The notes: generated by a model from the sequence alone, not told the origin. Counted from the first letter of the stretch, positions 1 to 9,498 are shown. The stretch is DNA of 64,000 nt from Pseudodesulfovibrio sp. 5S69 (GCF_037094465.1 NZ_CP146609.1:62001-126000), one strand, 5' to 3'. Numbers and translations are program-made.

Positions 1-590
1 TTCCAGTCCCCGTACCCGACCTTGCCCTCGAACCCGGCGTTCCAGGCCAGGCCGAGCCAGTCCTCGGGGTCGTAGAGCTGGACCACGCGGTCTTCGAGCA
101 GGGCCATGTTCACGTCCTTGACCTTGCTGATGGTCCCGATGGCCAGTCCCTTGGCCATGGCCAGGCTGTCGATGGACAGGACTCCGGCCGTGTCCGTGGC
201 CGTGGTGATGACCGACTGACCGCCCATGATGCGCGCACAGCGGTCGGCGAGTTCGTTGGCCCCGCCCAGGTGGCCCGAGAGCAGGCTGATGGCGAACAGC
301 CCGGTCTGGTCCATGCAGACCACGGCCGGATCGGTTTCCTTGGATTGCAGGTGGGACGCGATGCAGCGGACCACGATGCCCGCGGCGGCCACGAAGATGT
401 GCCCGTCAAAGGCGTTGAAGGTGGCCGAGATCAGGTGCTTGAGGGACTCGAAGGAGATGGCGTCCTCCGCCTCGAGATTCTTGGAGGCGTAGAGCGTGCC
501 CGGCAGCCTGGCGGCCAACCGCTTGCCCACGGCCAGTCCCTGCGAGGTCAGTGCGTATATGGCGATTTTCTTGGCTGGCATTGCTATCAT
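1..590 (-). CDS. cbiG: Cobalt-precorrin-5A hydrolase CbiG, N-terminal part (runs off the left edge)
   Basis: CbiG opens the delta-lactone ring of cobalt-precorrin-5A and releases acetaldehyde in the anaerobic cobalamin pathway. About 196 codons are visible, read from an ATG at 590 (a second in-frame ATG at 581 gives MPAKKIAIYALT). The N-terminal domain is typical: a GHIFVAAAGIVVR segment, then the family signature LLSGHLGGANELAD followed by TTATDTAG. The C-terminal domain lies outside the window, so a fusion to another cobalamin enzyme cannot be excluded. No strong Shine-Dalgarno precedes either start, so the exact start is uncertain. It lies downstream of hemL on the same strand, behind the hemL terminator. 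Confidence 0.85.
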   Translation of the reverse strand, partial: MIAMPAKKIAIYALTSQGLAVGKRLAARLPGTLYASKNLEAEDAISFESLKHLISATFNAFDGHIFVAAAGIVVRCIASHLQSKETDPAVVCMDQTGLFAISLLSGHLGGANELADRCARIMGGQSVITTATDTAGVLSIDSLAMAKGLAIGTISKVKDVNMALLEDRVVQLYDPEDWLGLAWNAGFEGKVGYGDW

Positions 591-671
591 CTACCAGCAA
601 CCGACCACCGGGGGAAGAAAAAAACGGCACGAGGTGGGGTGTTTTTTCCCGCTTCGGCGCACGGTCGACGG

Positions 672-706
672 AAAACGGGCCGGGAACCCGAAGGATCCCC
701 GGCCCG
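672..706 (-). terminator. Rho-independent terminator after hemL
   Basis: On the minus strand the arms CGGGCCGGG and CCCGGCCCG form a 9-bp GC stem around a short loop containing TCCTTCGGGTT, and TTTT follows directly. It starts about 25 nt past the hemL stop and separates hemL from cbiG. Confidence 0.8.
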
Positions 707-731
707 GTGCGTTCGCAAGATCGGCGCGGAC

Positions 732-1991
732 CTAGAATTCCACGGCGCGCGCGGCCGCGAGGGTCTTCGCGAAGTCCTCGTCCGAGTGGGCGAAGGAGGT
801 GAAGGCGCACTCGAAGCCCGCCGGGGCCAGGTAGATGCCCCGGGCCATCATCTGCTTCCAGTAGGCCGCGAAGGTCGCCTGGTCGCACTGCCCGGACTCG
901 ATCATGTTGGTCACGGGCCTGTCCGAGAAATACAGGGTGAAGGCCGAGCCCGCCTGGGCCACGTAGACCGGCTTGCCCTTGCCTTCCAGGATCGCGGCCA
1001 GCTCGTCGGTCAGCGCCTTGGTCTTCGCCTCCAGGGAGGCGTAGTCGCACTCTTGAAGGCGCTTGAGGGTGGCCAGCCCGGCGGCCATGGCCACGGGGTT
1101 GCCGGACAGGGTGCCCGCCTGGAACACGCCGCCCACCGGGGCCATGTGCTCCATGATCTCGCGCTTGCCGCCGTAACAGCCCACCGGGAACCCGCCGCCG
1201 ATGATCTTGCCCAGCGTGGTCAGGTCCGGGGTGATGGAGTAGCGTTCCTGGGCCCCGCCGGGGGCCAGCCTGAAGCCGGTGATGACCTCGTCGAAGATGA
1301 GCACCGCGCCGTATTGTGTACACAGGTCGCGCAGCCCCTGGAGGAACCCTTCCTTCGGCAGGACCAGGCCCATGTTGCCCGCGCAGGGCTCGACGATGAC
1401 GCAGGCGATCTCGTCGCCGGACTGCTCGAAATGCTGCTTCACGGCGTCCAGGTCGTTGTACTGGGCCAGCAGGGTGTGGCTGATGACCTCCTCGGGCACG
1501 CCCGGAGTGCCGGGCACGGTGCCCGCCGCCGACCCGGCCGCGGCCAGGAAGGCGTCGGCGTGGCCGTGGTAGTTGCCGATGAACTTCACGAACTTGTTGC
1601 GCCCGGTGTAGCCGCGCGCCAGGCGCAGGGCGGACATGGTCGCCTCGGTGCCGGACGAGACCATGCGCATCATCTCCATGGACGGGATGAGCTTCTGGAT
1701 CTCCTCGGCCAGCAGGACCTCGCCCAGGCAGGGCGCGCCGTAGCTGGACCCGTGGTCCACGGCCGCGTGGGCGGCCGCGTTCACGGCCGGGTCCTGGTGC
1801 CCCAGGAGCATGGGTCCCCAGGAGAAGACGTAGTCCACGTATTCCCGGCCCTCCACGTCGAAGAGGTGCGCCCCCTTGGCGTTTTCGATGAAGACCGGCT
1901 CGGACTGAACATACTTGCAGGCGCGCAGCGGCGAGTTGACGCCGCCGGGCATGAGGGTCTGGGCCTTGGCGAAAAGGGATTTCGAATCCAT
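732..1991 (-). CDS. hemL: Glutamate-1-semialdehyde 2,1-aminomutase
   Basis: HemL isomerises glutamate-1-semialdehyde to 5-aminolevulinate, the first tetrapyrrole precursor in the C5 pathway, using pyridoxal phosphate in the cytoplasm. The 419-residue protein has normal family length. Visible features are [11 protein letters not shown] near the N terminus, [15 protein letters not shown] (about 112-126), GNYHGHAD (about 139-146), the FDEVITGFR motif (233-241) and the PLP lysine K262 in [12 protein letters not shown]. The start at 1991 has an AAGGAAG Shine-Dalgarno. The longer open frame upstream is the shadow of the preceding gene. It lies 11 nt after the siroheme decarboxylase subunit gene, so the two are probably co-transcribed, and it ends in a clear terminator. 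Confidence 0.96.
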   Translation of the reverse strand: MDSKSLFAKAQTLMPGGVNSPLRACKYVQSEPVFIENAKGAHLFDVEGREYVDYVFSWGPMLLGHQDPAVNAAAHAAVDHGSSYGAPCLGEVLLAEEIQKLIPSMEMMRMVSSGTEATMSALRLARGYTGRNKFVKFIGNYHGHADAFLAAAGSAAGTVPGTPGVPEEVISHTLLAQYNDLDAVKQHFEQSGDEIACVIVEPCAGNMGLVLPKEGFLQGLRDLCTQYGAVLIFDEVITGFRLAPGGAQERYSITPDLTTLGKIIGGGFPVGCYGGKREIMEHMAPVGGVFQAGTLSGNPVAMAAGLATLKRLQECDYASLEAKTKALTDELAAILEGKGKPVYVAQAGSAFTLYFSDRPVTNMIESGQCDQATFAAYWKQMMARGIYLAPAGFECAFTSFAHSDEDFAKTLAAARAVEF

Positions 1992-2002
1992 GTCGTGCTT
2001 CC

Positions 2003-2479
2003 TTACTTGAAATAGACCATGGAGGTCTTCTTGAGTTCCTTGAGCGACTTGAGCGTGCAGTGGTCGTCGATGCCCACGGCCTTTTCGAGCTCGGCCACCA
2101 CCTCGTCGGTCTGGCCGGGCCGCTCGCCGTGGATCATGGTGTAGAAATTGTAGGTCCACTCCGGGTAGGTGCGCCGGACGTAGCAGTGGGATATCTCGGG
2201 CCGGGCGGAGAAGAGGGCGCCGACTTCCTCGCTGCGCTCCTCGGGCACCCGCCAGGCGACCATGGCGTTGTGGCCGTAGCCCGCCTTCTGGTGGCGCAGG
2301 GTGGCCCCGAAACGGCGGATGATCCGCCGCTCCTTGAGGTCGCGGATGAGCCCGATGACCGTGTCCTCGTCCACGCCCACGGCGTCGGCTATGGTTTTGA
2401 ACGGCTGCTCGGTGTCCGGCAGGTCCCCGCCCGCCAGGGCGAGTATCCTCTCCTCGGTTTCGCTGAATTGTATTGCCAT
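2003..2479 (-). CDS. Siroheme decarboxylase subunit (AhbA/AhbB type, Lrp/AsnC fold)
   Basis: The protein has 158 residues with an N-terminal winged helix like Lrp/AsnC regulators ([14 protein letters not shown], then [19 protein letters not shown]) and a C-terminal RAM-like domain. The sequence [21 protein letters not shown] fits the siroheme decarboxylase family, whose AhbA/AhbB subunits convert siroheme to 12,18-didecarboxysiroheme in the alternative haem pathway of sulfate reducers. I cannot say which of the two paralogous subunits it is. The position directly before hemL supports an enzymatic rather than regulatory role. The ATG at 2479 is chosen because GGAAGGT lies upstream and the family normally starts here. 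The second subunit is not in this window. Confidence 0.85.
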   Translation of the reverse strand: MAIQFSETEERILALAGGDLPDTEQPFKTIADAVGVDEDTVIGLIRDLKERRIIRRFGATLRHQKAGYGHNAMVAWRVPEERSEEVGALFSARPEISHCYVRRTYPEWTYNFYTMIHGERPGQTDEVVAELEKAVGIDDHCTLKSLKELKKTSMVYFK

Positions 2480-2610
2480 GGGGGGTCTATACCTTCCGCC
2501 GCCCCCGGATGCAACCGGCGCGGGCCGTTTTCGGCGCGCCCCGCCCTTGCCACCGCCGCGCGCGCCACGTATGCTGTCGGACTGGATAACCCATCGAAGG
2601 AGACCTCTTA

Positions 2611-3603
2611 ATGAAGATAGCCGTACTGGGCGCGGGCGCATGGGGCACCACCCTGGCCGACATGCTCGCCAAAAACGGACGGGAGACCACCCTGTGGGCG
2701 CGCGAGCCCGAGGTGGCCGCCGACATCCGCCAATATCGGGAGAACCGGGTCTTCCTGCCCGGCGTGACCCTGTCCGAAGCCCTCAAGGTCGAATCCGACC
2801 CGGAGACCGCCTTTGCCGGGGCCGACTACTTCCTGGTGGTCATCCCCAGCCAGTTCATCCGCCCGGCCCTGGCCGGATTCCGCGACCTGCTCCCGGAGCG
2901 GCCGGTGATCGTCAACGCCTCCAAAGGCATCGAGCTGTCTTCCCTGGCCCCGGTGTCCCGCGTGGTCGCCGAGGCGCTTCAGGGCAAGGCCCCCCGCTAC
3001 GCGGCCCTGTCCGGCCCGTCGTTCGCGGCCGAGGTCTCCAAGGACATGCCCACCTCCGTGTCGCTCGGCTGCGAGGACCTCGATCTGGGCCGCGAGCTCC
3101 AGGAGGCCTTCTCCACCCCGTATTTCCGCGTCTACTACACCCCGGATTTCCGCGGCGTGGAGCTGGGCGGCGCGGTCAAGAACGTCATCGCCATCGCGGC
3201 GGGCATCGCCGACGGGCTGGGCTTCGGCCACGACGCCAGGGCGGCCCTGATCACGCGCGGCCTGGCCGAGCTGAGCCGGTTGGGCGAGGCCATGGGCGGC
3301 CAGGAACGGACCTTCATGGGGCTGTCCGGCATGGGCGACCTGGTCCTGACCTGCACCGGCGACCTGTCCCGCAACCGCCAGGTGGGCCTGAAGCTCGGCC
3401 GGGGCCAAACCCTGGACGATATCATCGGCGAGATGAAGGCCGTGGCCGAGGGCGTCAAGACCACCCAGTCCCTGCACGACCTGGCCGCCAAGCTCGAAGT
3501 GGAGTTGCCCATCACCGAACAGGTCTATAAGATACTCTATGAAGGCAAGGATCCGGCCCGTGCGACCACGGACCTGATGAGCCGGGATTTGAAGGATGAA
3601 TAA
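2611..3603 (+). CDS. gpsA: NAD(P)-dependent glycerol-3-phosphate dehydrogenase
   Basis: GpsA reduces dihydroxyacetone phosphate to sn-glycerol-3-phosphate for phospholipid synthesis. The 330-residue length is typical. The N-terminal Rossmann fold shows GAGAWGTTLADMLA (residues 7-20). The substrate domain shows NASKGIE, the catalytic-lysine motif GGAVKNVIAIAAG and the GLSGMGDLVLTC segment. An AAGGAGA Shine-Dalgarno precedes the ATG by about 8 nt. It is transcribed divergently from the siroheme decarboxylase gene. The small lipoprotein gene starts 13 nt after its stop, so the two are likely co-transcribed. Confidence 0.96.
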   Translation: MKIAVLGAGAWGTTLADMLAKNGRETTLWAREPEVAADIRQYRENRVFLPGVTLSEALKVESDPETAFAGADYFLVVIPSQFIRPALAGFRDLLPERPVIVNASKGIELSSLAPVSRVVAEALQGKAPRYAALSGPSFAAEVSKDMPTSVSLGCEDLDLGRELQEAFSTPYFRVYYTPDFRGVELGGAVKNVIAIAAGIADGLGFGHDARAALITRGLAELSRLGEAMGGQERTFMGLSGMGDLVLTCTGDLSRNRQVGLKLGRGQTLDDIIGEMKAVAEGVKTTQSLHDLAAKLEVELPITEQVYKILYEGKDPARATTDLMSRDLKDE

Positions 3604-3616
3604 CCGGGGAGCCGCC

Positions 3617-3895
3617 ATGCGGAGCATTGTTACCGCCACCATTTTGGCCACGTTGTTCGCGGCCGCCCTGCTCATGGGCGGCTGCTCCAAGCCCTGGACC
3701 CACCCGGACTACACGGGCGCGACCCTGGACCGCATGTTCAAGAACGACTCGGTCCAGTGCGAGGTCGTGGCGGGCGAGAAGTACCCCCTGGACAAGCACA
3801 AGCAGAACAGGGAATTCCTCATGTGCATGGCCGACAAGGGCTGGAACTACCACCCGGACGGCGAGGGCATCACCTTCCAGACCAAGCCGCGCTAG
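3617..3895 (+). CDS. Small putative lipoprotein, function unknown
   Basis: This is a 92-residue protein with a positively charged start (MRSIV), a hydrophobic stretch and a lipobox-like AALLMGGC ending at about Cys22, so it is probably a lipoprotein. The mature part has two cysteines (VQCEVVAG and FLMCMADKGW) that could form a disulfide. The end of the mature part, CMADKGWNYHPD, resembles small surface-exposed lipoproteins seen in other proteobacteria. An earlier in-frame ATG at 3596 overlaps gpsA. The start at 3617 is preferred because GGGGAG lies 6 nt before it. No function can be assigned. Confidence 0.75.
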   Translation: MRSIVTATILATLFAAALLMGGCSKPWTHPDYTGATLDRMFKNDSVQCEVVAGEKYPLDKHKQNREFLMCMADKGWNYHPDGEGITFQTKPR

Positions 3896-3907
3896 GCGGG
3901 GGCCGCC

Positions 3908-5404
3908 ATGGCTGACGGTCCGGTTCTCGTACTCGGCTCCACGGGCTACGTGGGCGGGCGGCTGGTGCCGCAGTTGCTGGCGCGCGGCCACCGCGTGCGG
4001 GCCGCCGGGCGCAGCGTGGAGAAAATCCGCGCCCGCTCCTGGGGCGACAAGGTGGAGGCCGTGCGCGCGGACATGCACGACCCGGAGAGCCTGAAACAGG
4101 CGGCCGAGGGGTGCTGCGCCGCCTTCTACCTGGTCCACTCCATGACCCACCCCGGCCGCGACTTCGCGGAGCAGGAACGCGACGCGGCCTACAACATGGT
4201 CCTGGCCGCCGGGCACGCAAACCTTCCGAGGATCATCTACCTGGGCGGCCTGGGCGAGGACCGCGCGGACCAGCCCCTGTCCAAGCACCTGCGCTCGCGG
4301 GCCGAGGTCGGCCGCATCCTGGCGCTCGGCACGGCCAAGGTGACCACCCTGCGCGCGGCCCAGATCATCGGCTCGGGCTCGTCGTCCTTCGAGCTGGTCC
4401 GCTACCTGGCCGACCGGCTGCCGTTCATGATCACCCCGGCCTGGGTGCGCACCCGGACCCAGCCCATCGCCATCCGCAACGTCCTCGGATACCTTGCCGG
4501 GTGCCTGGAAAACGAGGCCACGGCCGGGCTGACCCTCGACATCGGCGGGCCGGACGTCATGTCCTACACGGAACTTTTCCGCCTCTACGCCGAGGTCGCG
4601 GACATCCCCCGGCGACGGCTGCTGCCCCTGCCCTTCGTCACCCCCCGGCTGTCCTCCTTCTGGGTATCCCTGATCACCCCGGTGCCCATGGCCCTGTCCC
4701 GCGCGCTGATCGAGGGGTTGCGCAACGAAGTGGTCTGCCGGGACAACCGCATCCGCGAACTCGTGCCCCAGGAGTTGCTCTCCTGCCGCGAGGCCATCCG
4801 CCGCGCCCTGGAAAAGACCGAACAGCAGGCCGTGGAGACCTGCCTGTTCGACGTGGGCTCGGCCTGCATGCCCGAGTGGGCCTCGACCGACGACCCGCTC
4901 TACGCGGGCGGCACCCGGTTCGAGATGGGCTACAAGGCCCGGCTCCAGGGCGACCCGGACAAGGTATGGGAACAGGTGGCCCGTATCGGCGGGGAACAGG
5001 GCTGGTATTTCGGCGACCCGCTGTGGCGGCTGCGCGGCTTCATCGACCGGCTCCTGGCCGGACCGGGCATGAAGCGGGGCCGCCCGCACGGCGACGCGCC
5101 CCCGCGCGTGGGCGACGCCCTGGACTTCTGGCGGGTGCTCGCTTCGGACCAGGGGCGGCGGCTCCTGCTCCTGGCCGAGATGCGCCTGCCCGGCGAGGCC
5201 CTCCTGGAATTCAGGATGGACGCCCGGTGGGGGAACGCGGTGGACCTGTCCATGACCGCCAAGTTCCTGCCGCGCGGGCTGACCGGCATCCTCTACTGGT
5301 ACGCCATGTACCCCTTCCACGTGATCCTCTTCAGGAACATCATCGAAAACATCTCCGACCTGGCGGGCACCACCCTGTACGAGCCCGCCCGGAGGGTGCG
5401 CTAG
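3908..5404 (+). CDS. SDR-type NAD(P)-binding protein with C-terminal DUF2867 domain
   Basis: The 498-residue protein has two parts. Residues 1 to about 300 form an atypical short-chain dehydrogenase/NmrA-like fold with a GSTGYVGGRLVPQLL dinucleotide-binding loop near the N terminus and a YLVHSM segment. Residues from about 320 to the end match the DUF2867 family (FEMGYKARLQGDPDKVWEQVARIGG), which ends in a YPFHVILFRNII amphipathic segment. Such fusions are widespread in bacteria and their substrate is unknown. It sits 12 nt after the lipoprotein gene, and cbiD starts 2 nt after its stop, so it belongs to the same transcript. That placement does not by itself prove a cobalamin role. Confidence 0.85.
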   Translation: MADGPVLVLGSTGYVGGRLVPQLLARGHRVRAAGRSVEKIRARSWGDKVEAVRADMHDPESLKQAAEGCCAAFYLVHSMTHPGRDFAEQERDAAYNMVLAAGHANLPRIIYLGGLGEDRADQPLSKHLRSRAEVGRILALGTAKVTTLRAAQIIGSGSSSFELVRYLADRLPFMITPAWVRTRTQPIAIRNVLGYLAGCLENEATAGLTLDIGGPDVMSYTELFRLYAEVADIPRRRLLPLPFVTPRLSSFWVSLITPVPMALSRALIEGLRNEVVCRDNRIRELVPQELLSCREAIRRALEKTEQQAVETCLFDVGSACMPEWASTDDPLYAGGTRFEMGYKARLQGDPDKVWEQVARIGGEQGWYFGDPLWRLRGFIDRLLAGPGMKRGRPHGDAPPRVGDALDFWRVLASDQGRRLLLLAEMRLPGEALLEFRMDARWGNAVDLSMTAKFLPRGLTGILYWYAMYPFHVILFRNIIENISDLAGTTLYEPARRVR

Positions 5405-5406
5405 CC

Positions 5407-6483
5407 GTGACCAAGCCGCTGAGAACGGGCCGGACCACCGGCTCCTGCGCCTCGGCCGCGGCCATGGCCGGGGTGCGCTTGCTGCTCACGGGCGAGCGTT
5501 CGGAGACCGTGGATGTCCCCCTGCCGCCGGGCGGCACGCTGACCGTGCCCGTCGAGCGCATTGAGCCCCTAAACGGCGGGGTGCGCGTGACCGTGGTCAA
5601 GGACGGTGGCGACGACCCGGACGTGACCCACGGCCACGACATCCAGGCCGTGGTCCGTCTGGAACCCGGCGAAACCGCCCCGCCCATAGTCAGCCTCGAC
5701 GGCGGCCGGGGCGTGGGCCGCGTCACCCTGCCCGGCCTGCCCGTGGCCGTGGGCGAGCCCGCCATCAACCCGGAACCGCGCAAGCAGATCGAGGCGGCGG
5801 TCCGCCGGGCCGCCGAGGGATTTGCGGGGCGCATCGAGGTGACCATCGAGGTCCCCGAGGGCGAAGCCATCGCCAAGGCGACCATGAATCCGCGCCTGGG
5901 CATTGTCGGCGGCATCTCCATCCTCGGCACCCAGGGCATCGTCAAGCCGTACTCCCACGACTCCTGGAAGGCGACCATCGAGGAGGGGCTGAGCGTGGCC
6001 CGCGCCCAGGGGCTCGACCGCGCGGTCTTCACCACGGGGCGGCGCAGCGAGCGGTTCTACCTGGAGAGCCGCCCCGGCACCCCGGAGACCGCCCTGATCC
6101 AGGCCGCCGACTTCTTCGCCTTCTCCATGCGGGCCGCCGCCCGGCACGGATTCCGCGAGGTCGTCTGGGCCGTGTTCTTCGGCAAGCTGGTCAAGCAGGC
6201 CCAGGGGCTGGAATACACCCACGCCCGGACCCACCCCGTGGATTTCGGCCTGCTGGCCGCGCGCTGCCTGGAGGCCGGGGTCGATCCGGCGCGCGTCCCG
6301 GCGGTGCGCGCGGCCAACACCGCGGTCCAGGCGCTGGCCTCGCTGGAGGGCGATCCGGCCCGTGACAACGTGCTCAAGTTGCTGGTACAGAAAGCCGCAG
6401 GGCATGCCGAAAGGTATGCAGGCAGGACTTGTTCGGTTTCCTATGCGGTGTTCGACTTCGACGGCCGCGCCCTTGGAGACTAG
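5407..6483 (+). CDS. cbiD: Cobalt-precorrin-5B C1-methyltransferase
   Basis: CbiD methylates C1 of the corrin ring in the anaerobic cobalamin pathway. The family hallmarks are visible: RTGRTTGSCASAAAMAG at the N terminus, NPEPRKQIEAAV, then NPRLGIVGGISILGTQGIVKPYS and TTGRRSE. The 358-residue length is normal. The frame starts with GTG at 5407, which is the only reasonable initiator before RTGRTTGSC, and lies 2 nt after the preceding stop, suggesting translational coupling. Confidence 0.95.
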   Translation: MTKPLRTGRTTGSCASAAAMAGVRLLLTGERSETVDVPLPPGGTLTVPVERIEPLNGGVRVTVVKDGGDDPDVTHGHDIQAVVRLEPGETAPPIVSLDGGRGVGRVTLPGLPVAVGEPAINPEPRKQIEAAVRRAAEGFAGRIEVTIEVPEGEAIAKATMNPRLGIVGGISILGTQGIVKPYSHDSWKATIEEGLSVARAQGLDRAVFTTGRRSERFYLESRPGTPETALIQAADFFAFSMRAAARHGFREVVWAVFFGKLVKQAQGLEYTHARTHPVDFGLLAARCLEAGVDPARVPAVRAANTAVQALASLEGDPARDNVLKLLVQKAAGHAERYAGRTCSVSYAVFDFDGRALGD

Positions 6484-6547
6484 GCCCGGCGCACCACTTG
6501 CGTTACATGCGCCCGGCCGAAACTGAAAACTGGATGAAGGGGCGCAT

Positions 6548-7387
6548 ATGCCGGTTCTTTCCGTCGTGATCCCGAGCCATGACTATGGCCGGTTCAGCGA
6601 CAGGCTCTTCGGTTCCCTCGCGGCGCAGACCGCAGGGCTACATGACGTGGAAATCATTTTCGTGGACGACGCGAGCGGCGACGACTCCGTGGACCGGGCC
6701 GAGAAATGGGCGGAGCGGCTCGACTGCGAGCGGTTCGTCCTGGAGCGGCTGGAGCGCGTGGGCAGGCCCGGCCCGGTGCGCAACCACGGCCTGGCCCTGG
6801 CCAGGGGACGCTACCTGTTCAGTATGGACCCGGACGACGCCCTGCTGCCGGACTTCATGGCCCGGTGCATCCGGGCCCTGGACGACAACCCCGGCGTCTC
6901 CGGGGTCTATCCGGACTACTTCGAGTGCACCCCCGGGGAGCGGCGCGAGACGCGGCTGCCCGACTTCAACCAGGGGCTGCTGCGCATGCAGAACATCCTG
7001 CCGCCGCCGACCGTGTACCGCCGCGAGGTGTGGGACGCGGGCGCGCGCTACCCGGCCAACACCGACTACGAGGACTGGGATTACTGGGTGCAGTGCGTGG
7101 CCGCCGGAGCGCGGTTCCTGCACATCCCGGCCCCCCTCTACGAGTACCACTTCCACGGGGACAACTTCTCCTACCAGGCGAGGGAGCACGACGGCCCGGC
7201 CAAGGCGGCCATCGTCCTGAACAACCCCGGATTCTTCCATCCCGTGGTCGTGCAGTGGGCCGAGGATCTCGGACGCGGCCGCCTCTACGCCCAGCCCTTC
7301 ACCCGAGGCCACATCCCCAGCCCCGACGACGTTCGTGAACTGCTCAAGACCATCGAGGGCAAGGTCCTGACCGTCTCGGGGCTCTAG
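6548..7387 (+). CDS. Family 2 glycosyltransferase
   Basis: The 279-residue protein has a GT-A fold. VVIPSHDYGRFSDRLFGSL at the N terminus is followed by IIFVDDASGDDSVD (nucleotide binding) and the DxD-like motif FSMDPDDALLPDF, then TDYEDWDYWVQC in the acceptor region. It has no membrane segment and so is probably cytoplasmic. The donor and acceptor are unknown. AAGGGGC lies before the ATG. It is convergent with the aldolase gene downstream, and no polysaccharide cluster is nearby. Confidence 0.88.
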   Translation: MPVLSVVIPSHDYGRFSDRLFGSLAAQTAGLHDVEIIFVDDASGDDSVDRAEKWAERLDCERFVLERLERVGRPGPVRNHGLALARGRYLFSMDPDDALLPDFMARCIRALDDNPGVSGVYPDYFECTPGERRETRLPDFNQGLLRMQNILPPPTVYRREVWDAGARYPANTDYEDWDYWVQCVAAGARFLHIPAPLYEYHFHGDNFSYQAREHDGPAKAAIVLNNPGFFHPVVVQWAEDLGRGRLYAQPFTRGHIPSPDDVRELLKTIEGKVLTVSGL

Positions 7388-7412
7388 CGCACGGCACCCC
7401 GGCCGCACCCCC

Positions 7413-7437
7413 AAAAAAAGCCGCCCCGGAGGGCGGC
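7413..7437 (-). terminator. Rho-independent terminator of the aldolase gene
   Basis: On the minus strand GCCGCC and GGCGGC form a stem around CTCCGG, and seven T residues follow. On the plus strand the same hairpin has only A residues before it and no T tract after it, so it mainly serves the minus-strand gene. Confidence 0.85.
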
Positions 7438-7453
7438 CTCGCCTTGGACCTTT

Positions 7454-8104
7454 CTATTCGCCTTTCTGGAAGGCCTCCCAGTCGGCCAGGAATTTCGCCA
7501 GGCCCTGGTCGGTCAGGGGGTGGTGCATGAGCTGGGTGATCGTGGAGTACGGCAGGGTGATGACGTCCGCGCCGATCAGCCCGGCCTCAAGCACGTGCAG
7601 GGGGTGGCGCACCGAGGCGACCAGGATCTTGGTGCCGAAGGCGTAGTTGTCGAACAGGGTCCGCATCTGGTCCACGCCCTCCATGCCGGACTGGCTCAGG
7701 CCGTCCAGCCTGCCCACGAAGGGCGAGACGTAGGTGGCCCCGAGCTTGGCCGCCAGCAGGGCCTGGGTGGGCGAGAAGACCAGGGTCACGTTGGTCTTGA
7801 TGCCCCGTTCGGTCAACTCGCGGAGGGCCTTGAGCCCCTCAGGGATCATCGGGATCTTGACCACCACGTTGGTGCCGAAGGAGACCAGGTCCTTGGCCTC
7901 CTTGATCATCTCCTCGTGGCTGGTGCCGATGACCTCCAGGGAGACCGGGCCGTCCACCATCTCGCAGATGAGCGCGGCCTGCTTGCGCCAGTCGCCGCCC
8001 TCGCGGGACATGAGCGTCGGGTTGGTGGTCACGCCGTCGAGCAGGCCGAGTTCACCCACTTCGCGGATCTGGTCCAGGTTGGCGGTATCGAGAAAGAATT
8101 GCAT
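7454..8104 (-). CDS. Transaldolase-like protein / fructose-6-phosphate aldolase family
   Basis: At 216 residues this is the short form of the transaldolase family (TalC/FSA type). Motifs are MQFFLDTANLDQIRE, VTTNPTLMS and the Schiff-base lysine K83 in VVVKIPM, with SPFVGRLDG and VASVRHPLHV later. Members are either transaldolases linking the pentose phosphate and glycolytic pools or fructose-6-phosphate aldolases, and the sequence alone does not decide. The ATG at 8104 is preceded by AGGAGG. The 5' region (8105-8253) is AT-rich and shared with the divergent cbiET gene. Confidence 0.93.
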   Translation of the reverse strand: MQFFLDTANLDQIREVGELGLLDGVTTNPTLMSREGGDWRKQAALICEMVDGPVSLEVIGTSHEEMIKEAKDLVSFGTNVVVKIPMIPEGLKALRELTERGIKTNVTLVFSPTQALLAAKLGATYVSPFVGRLDGLSQSGMEGVDQMRTLFDNYAFGTKILVASVRHPLHVLEAGLIGADVITLPYSTITQLMHHPLTDQGLAKFLADWEAFQKGE

Positions 8105-8253
8105 GGTTCCTCCTAAGTAGTGGGGGGCAGGACGCTCCGAAGTTTGCACGGGTGTGATAACATAAACAAAATAAAGTGGAAACCTCCCGCAAACGTTTTC
8201 GCCGAACGCGCATTGTCCTTCCCCCCCGGCCCGGTTTCGTTTACATTGGCTCA

Positions 8254-9498
8254 ATGACCAAGATGGAACCCGTTCGCATCATCGGGCTGCCGCCCGGCTC
8301 CCTCGTCCCTTCCGGCTCTGCGGCCGCGGCCCTGGCCGAGGCCGACCTCGTGGTCGGCGGCAAGCGCCTGCTCGCGGCCTGCCCGGACACGCTGATCCCG
8401 GAGAGCGCCCACCGGCTGGCCATCGCCGGGCCGCTCAAGCCGATCATCGAGGCCGTGCGCAAGAACGCCCGCAAGGGGCGGAAGGTGGTGGTCCTGGCCG
8501 ACGGCGATCCGCTCTTCTTCGGCATCGGCAAACGGCTGGGCGACGAACTGGGCCGGGAGAACCTGGTCGTGGAGCCGAGCCTGTCGACCATCCAACTGGC
8601 CGCGGCCCGGCTGGCCCTGCCGTGGCAGGACATGGACTTCGTCTCCCTGCACGGGCGCGACGACTTTTCCCCGCTCTACGCGGCCCTGGTCCGCGCGGAC
8701 CTGATCGCGGTCTTCACCGACGCCGTGAACTCGCCCGCCGAGGTGGCCCGCGCACTGCTCGAACGCGGCGCGGACTGCTTTTCCATGACCGTGCTCGAAA
8801 ACCTGGGCGCGCCGGACGAGCGGATCCGCCCCCTGGCCCTGTGGGAGACCTGGGGCATGGAGTTTTCACCGCTCAACCTGGTGGTTCTGGAGCGCCAGTA
8901 TCCGCCGGAGATCAGTCTGTCCCTGGGCATCCCGGACCATTTCTACCTGCACCAGAAGAACTTGATCACCAAGCTGCCCGTGCGCGCGGCCGGACTGGCC
9001 CACCTGGGCGTGGCCCCGGACTCCACGGTCTGGGACCTGGGCGCGGGCTGCGGGTCCGTGGCCATCGAGGCCTCGCACCTGGCGCGCCGGGGACGGGTCT
9101 TCGCGGTGGAGCGCAACAAGACCCGGGCGGCCATGATCCGCGAGAACATCCGGCGCACCGGAGCGTGGCTGGTGGACGTGGTCCTCGGCGACATGCCGGG
9201 GGCCCTGGACGGACTGCCCGAACCGGACCGCATCTTCATCGGCGGCGGGCTGGGCGGGGAATCCAACCAGGACACCGCCCTGCTCGAAAGCGCCTGCCGC
9301 CAGCTTGCGCCGCGCGGCCGGGTGGTGGTCCACTGCATCCTCCTCGACTCCCTGCACGCGGCCAAGGACCACTTCCAGTCCCTGGGCTGGCACTTCGGCG
9401 TGACCCAACTCCAGGCCTCGGCCACGGATTCCCTGGCCGGAGACCTGCGCTTCAAGGCGCAGAACCCGGTCTTCGTGCTCTGGGCCGAAAAGCCCTAG
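8254..9498 (+). CDS. cbiET: Precorrin-6Y C5,15-methyltransferase (decarboxylating), CbiE-CbiT fusion
   Basis: This is a bifunctional corrin enzyme of 414 residues. Residues 1 to about 205 form a class III SAM methyltransferase (CbiE), with VLADGDPLFFGIG and SLSTIQLAAARL. Residues from about 215 form a class I methyltransferase (CbiT), with LITKLPVRAAGLAHLG and the SAM motif WDLGAGCGSVAIEAS followed by FAVERN. It methylates C5 and C15 and decarboxylates the C12 acetate. The ATG at 8254 is used, and an ATG at 8263 is also possible. Its stop overlaps the stop of the convergent downstream gene within a CTAG sequence. Confidence 0.95.
   Translation: MTKMEPVRIIGLPPGSLVPSGSAAAALAEADLVVGGKRLLAACPDTLIPESAHRLAIAGPLKPIIEAVRKNARKGRKVVVLADGDPLFFGIGKRLGDELGRENLVVEPSLSTIQLAAARLALPWQDMDFVSLHGRDDFSPLYAALVRADLIAVFTDAVNSPAEVARALLERGADCFSMTVLENLGAPDERIRPLALWETWGMEFSPLNLVVLERQYPPEISLSLGIPDHFYLHQKNLITKLPVRAAGLAHLGVAPDSTVWDLGAGCGSVAIEASHLARRGRVFAVERNKTRAAMIRENIRRTGAWLVDVVLGDMPGALDGLPEPDRIFIGGGLGGESNQDTALLESACRQLAPRGRVVVHCILLDSLHAAKDHFQSLGWHFGVTQLQASATDSLAGDLRFKAQNPVFVLWAEKP

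Noticed and set aside
270..2015. Very long open frame opposite hemL and the region before it
   Set aside because: It is the antisense shadow of hemL and cbiG. GC-rich third positions suppress stops, and the translation is low-complexity (G/H/R/L rich) with no start context.
8105..8253. Possible cobalamin riboswitch before cbiET
   Set aside because: The B12-box and long P-stem features are not seen. The region is short and AT-rich, and fits a divergent promoter.
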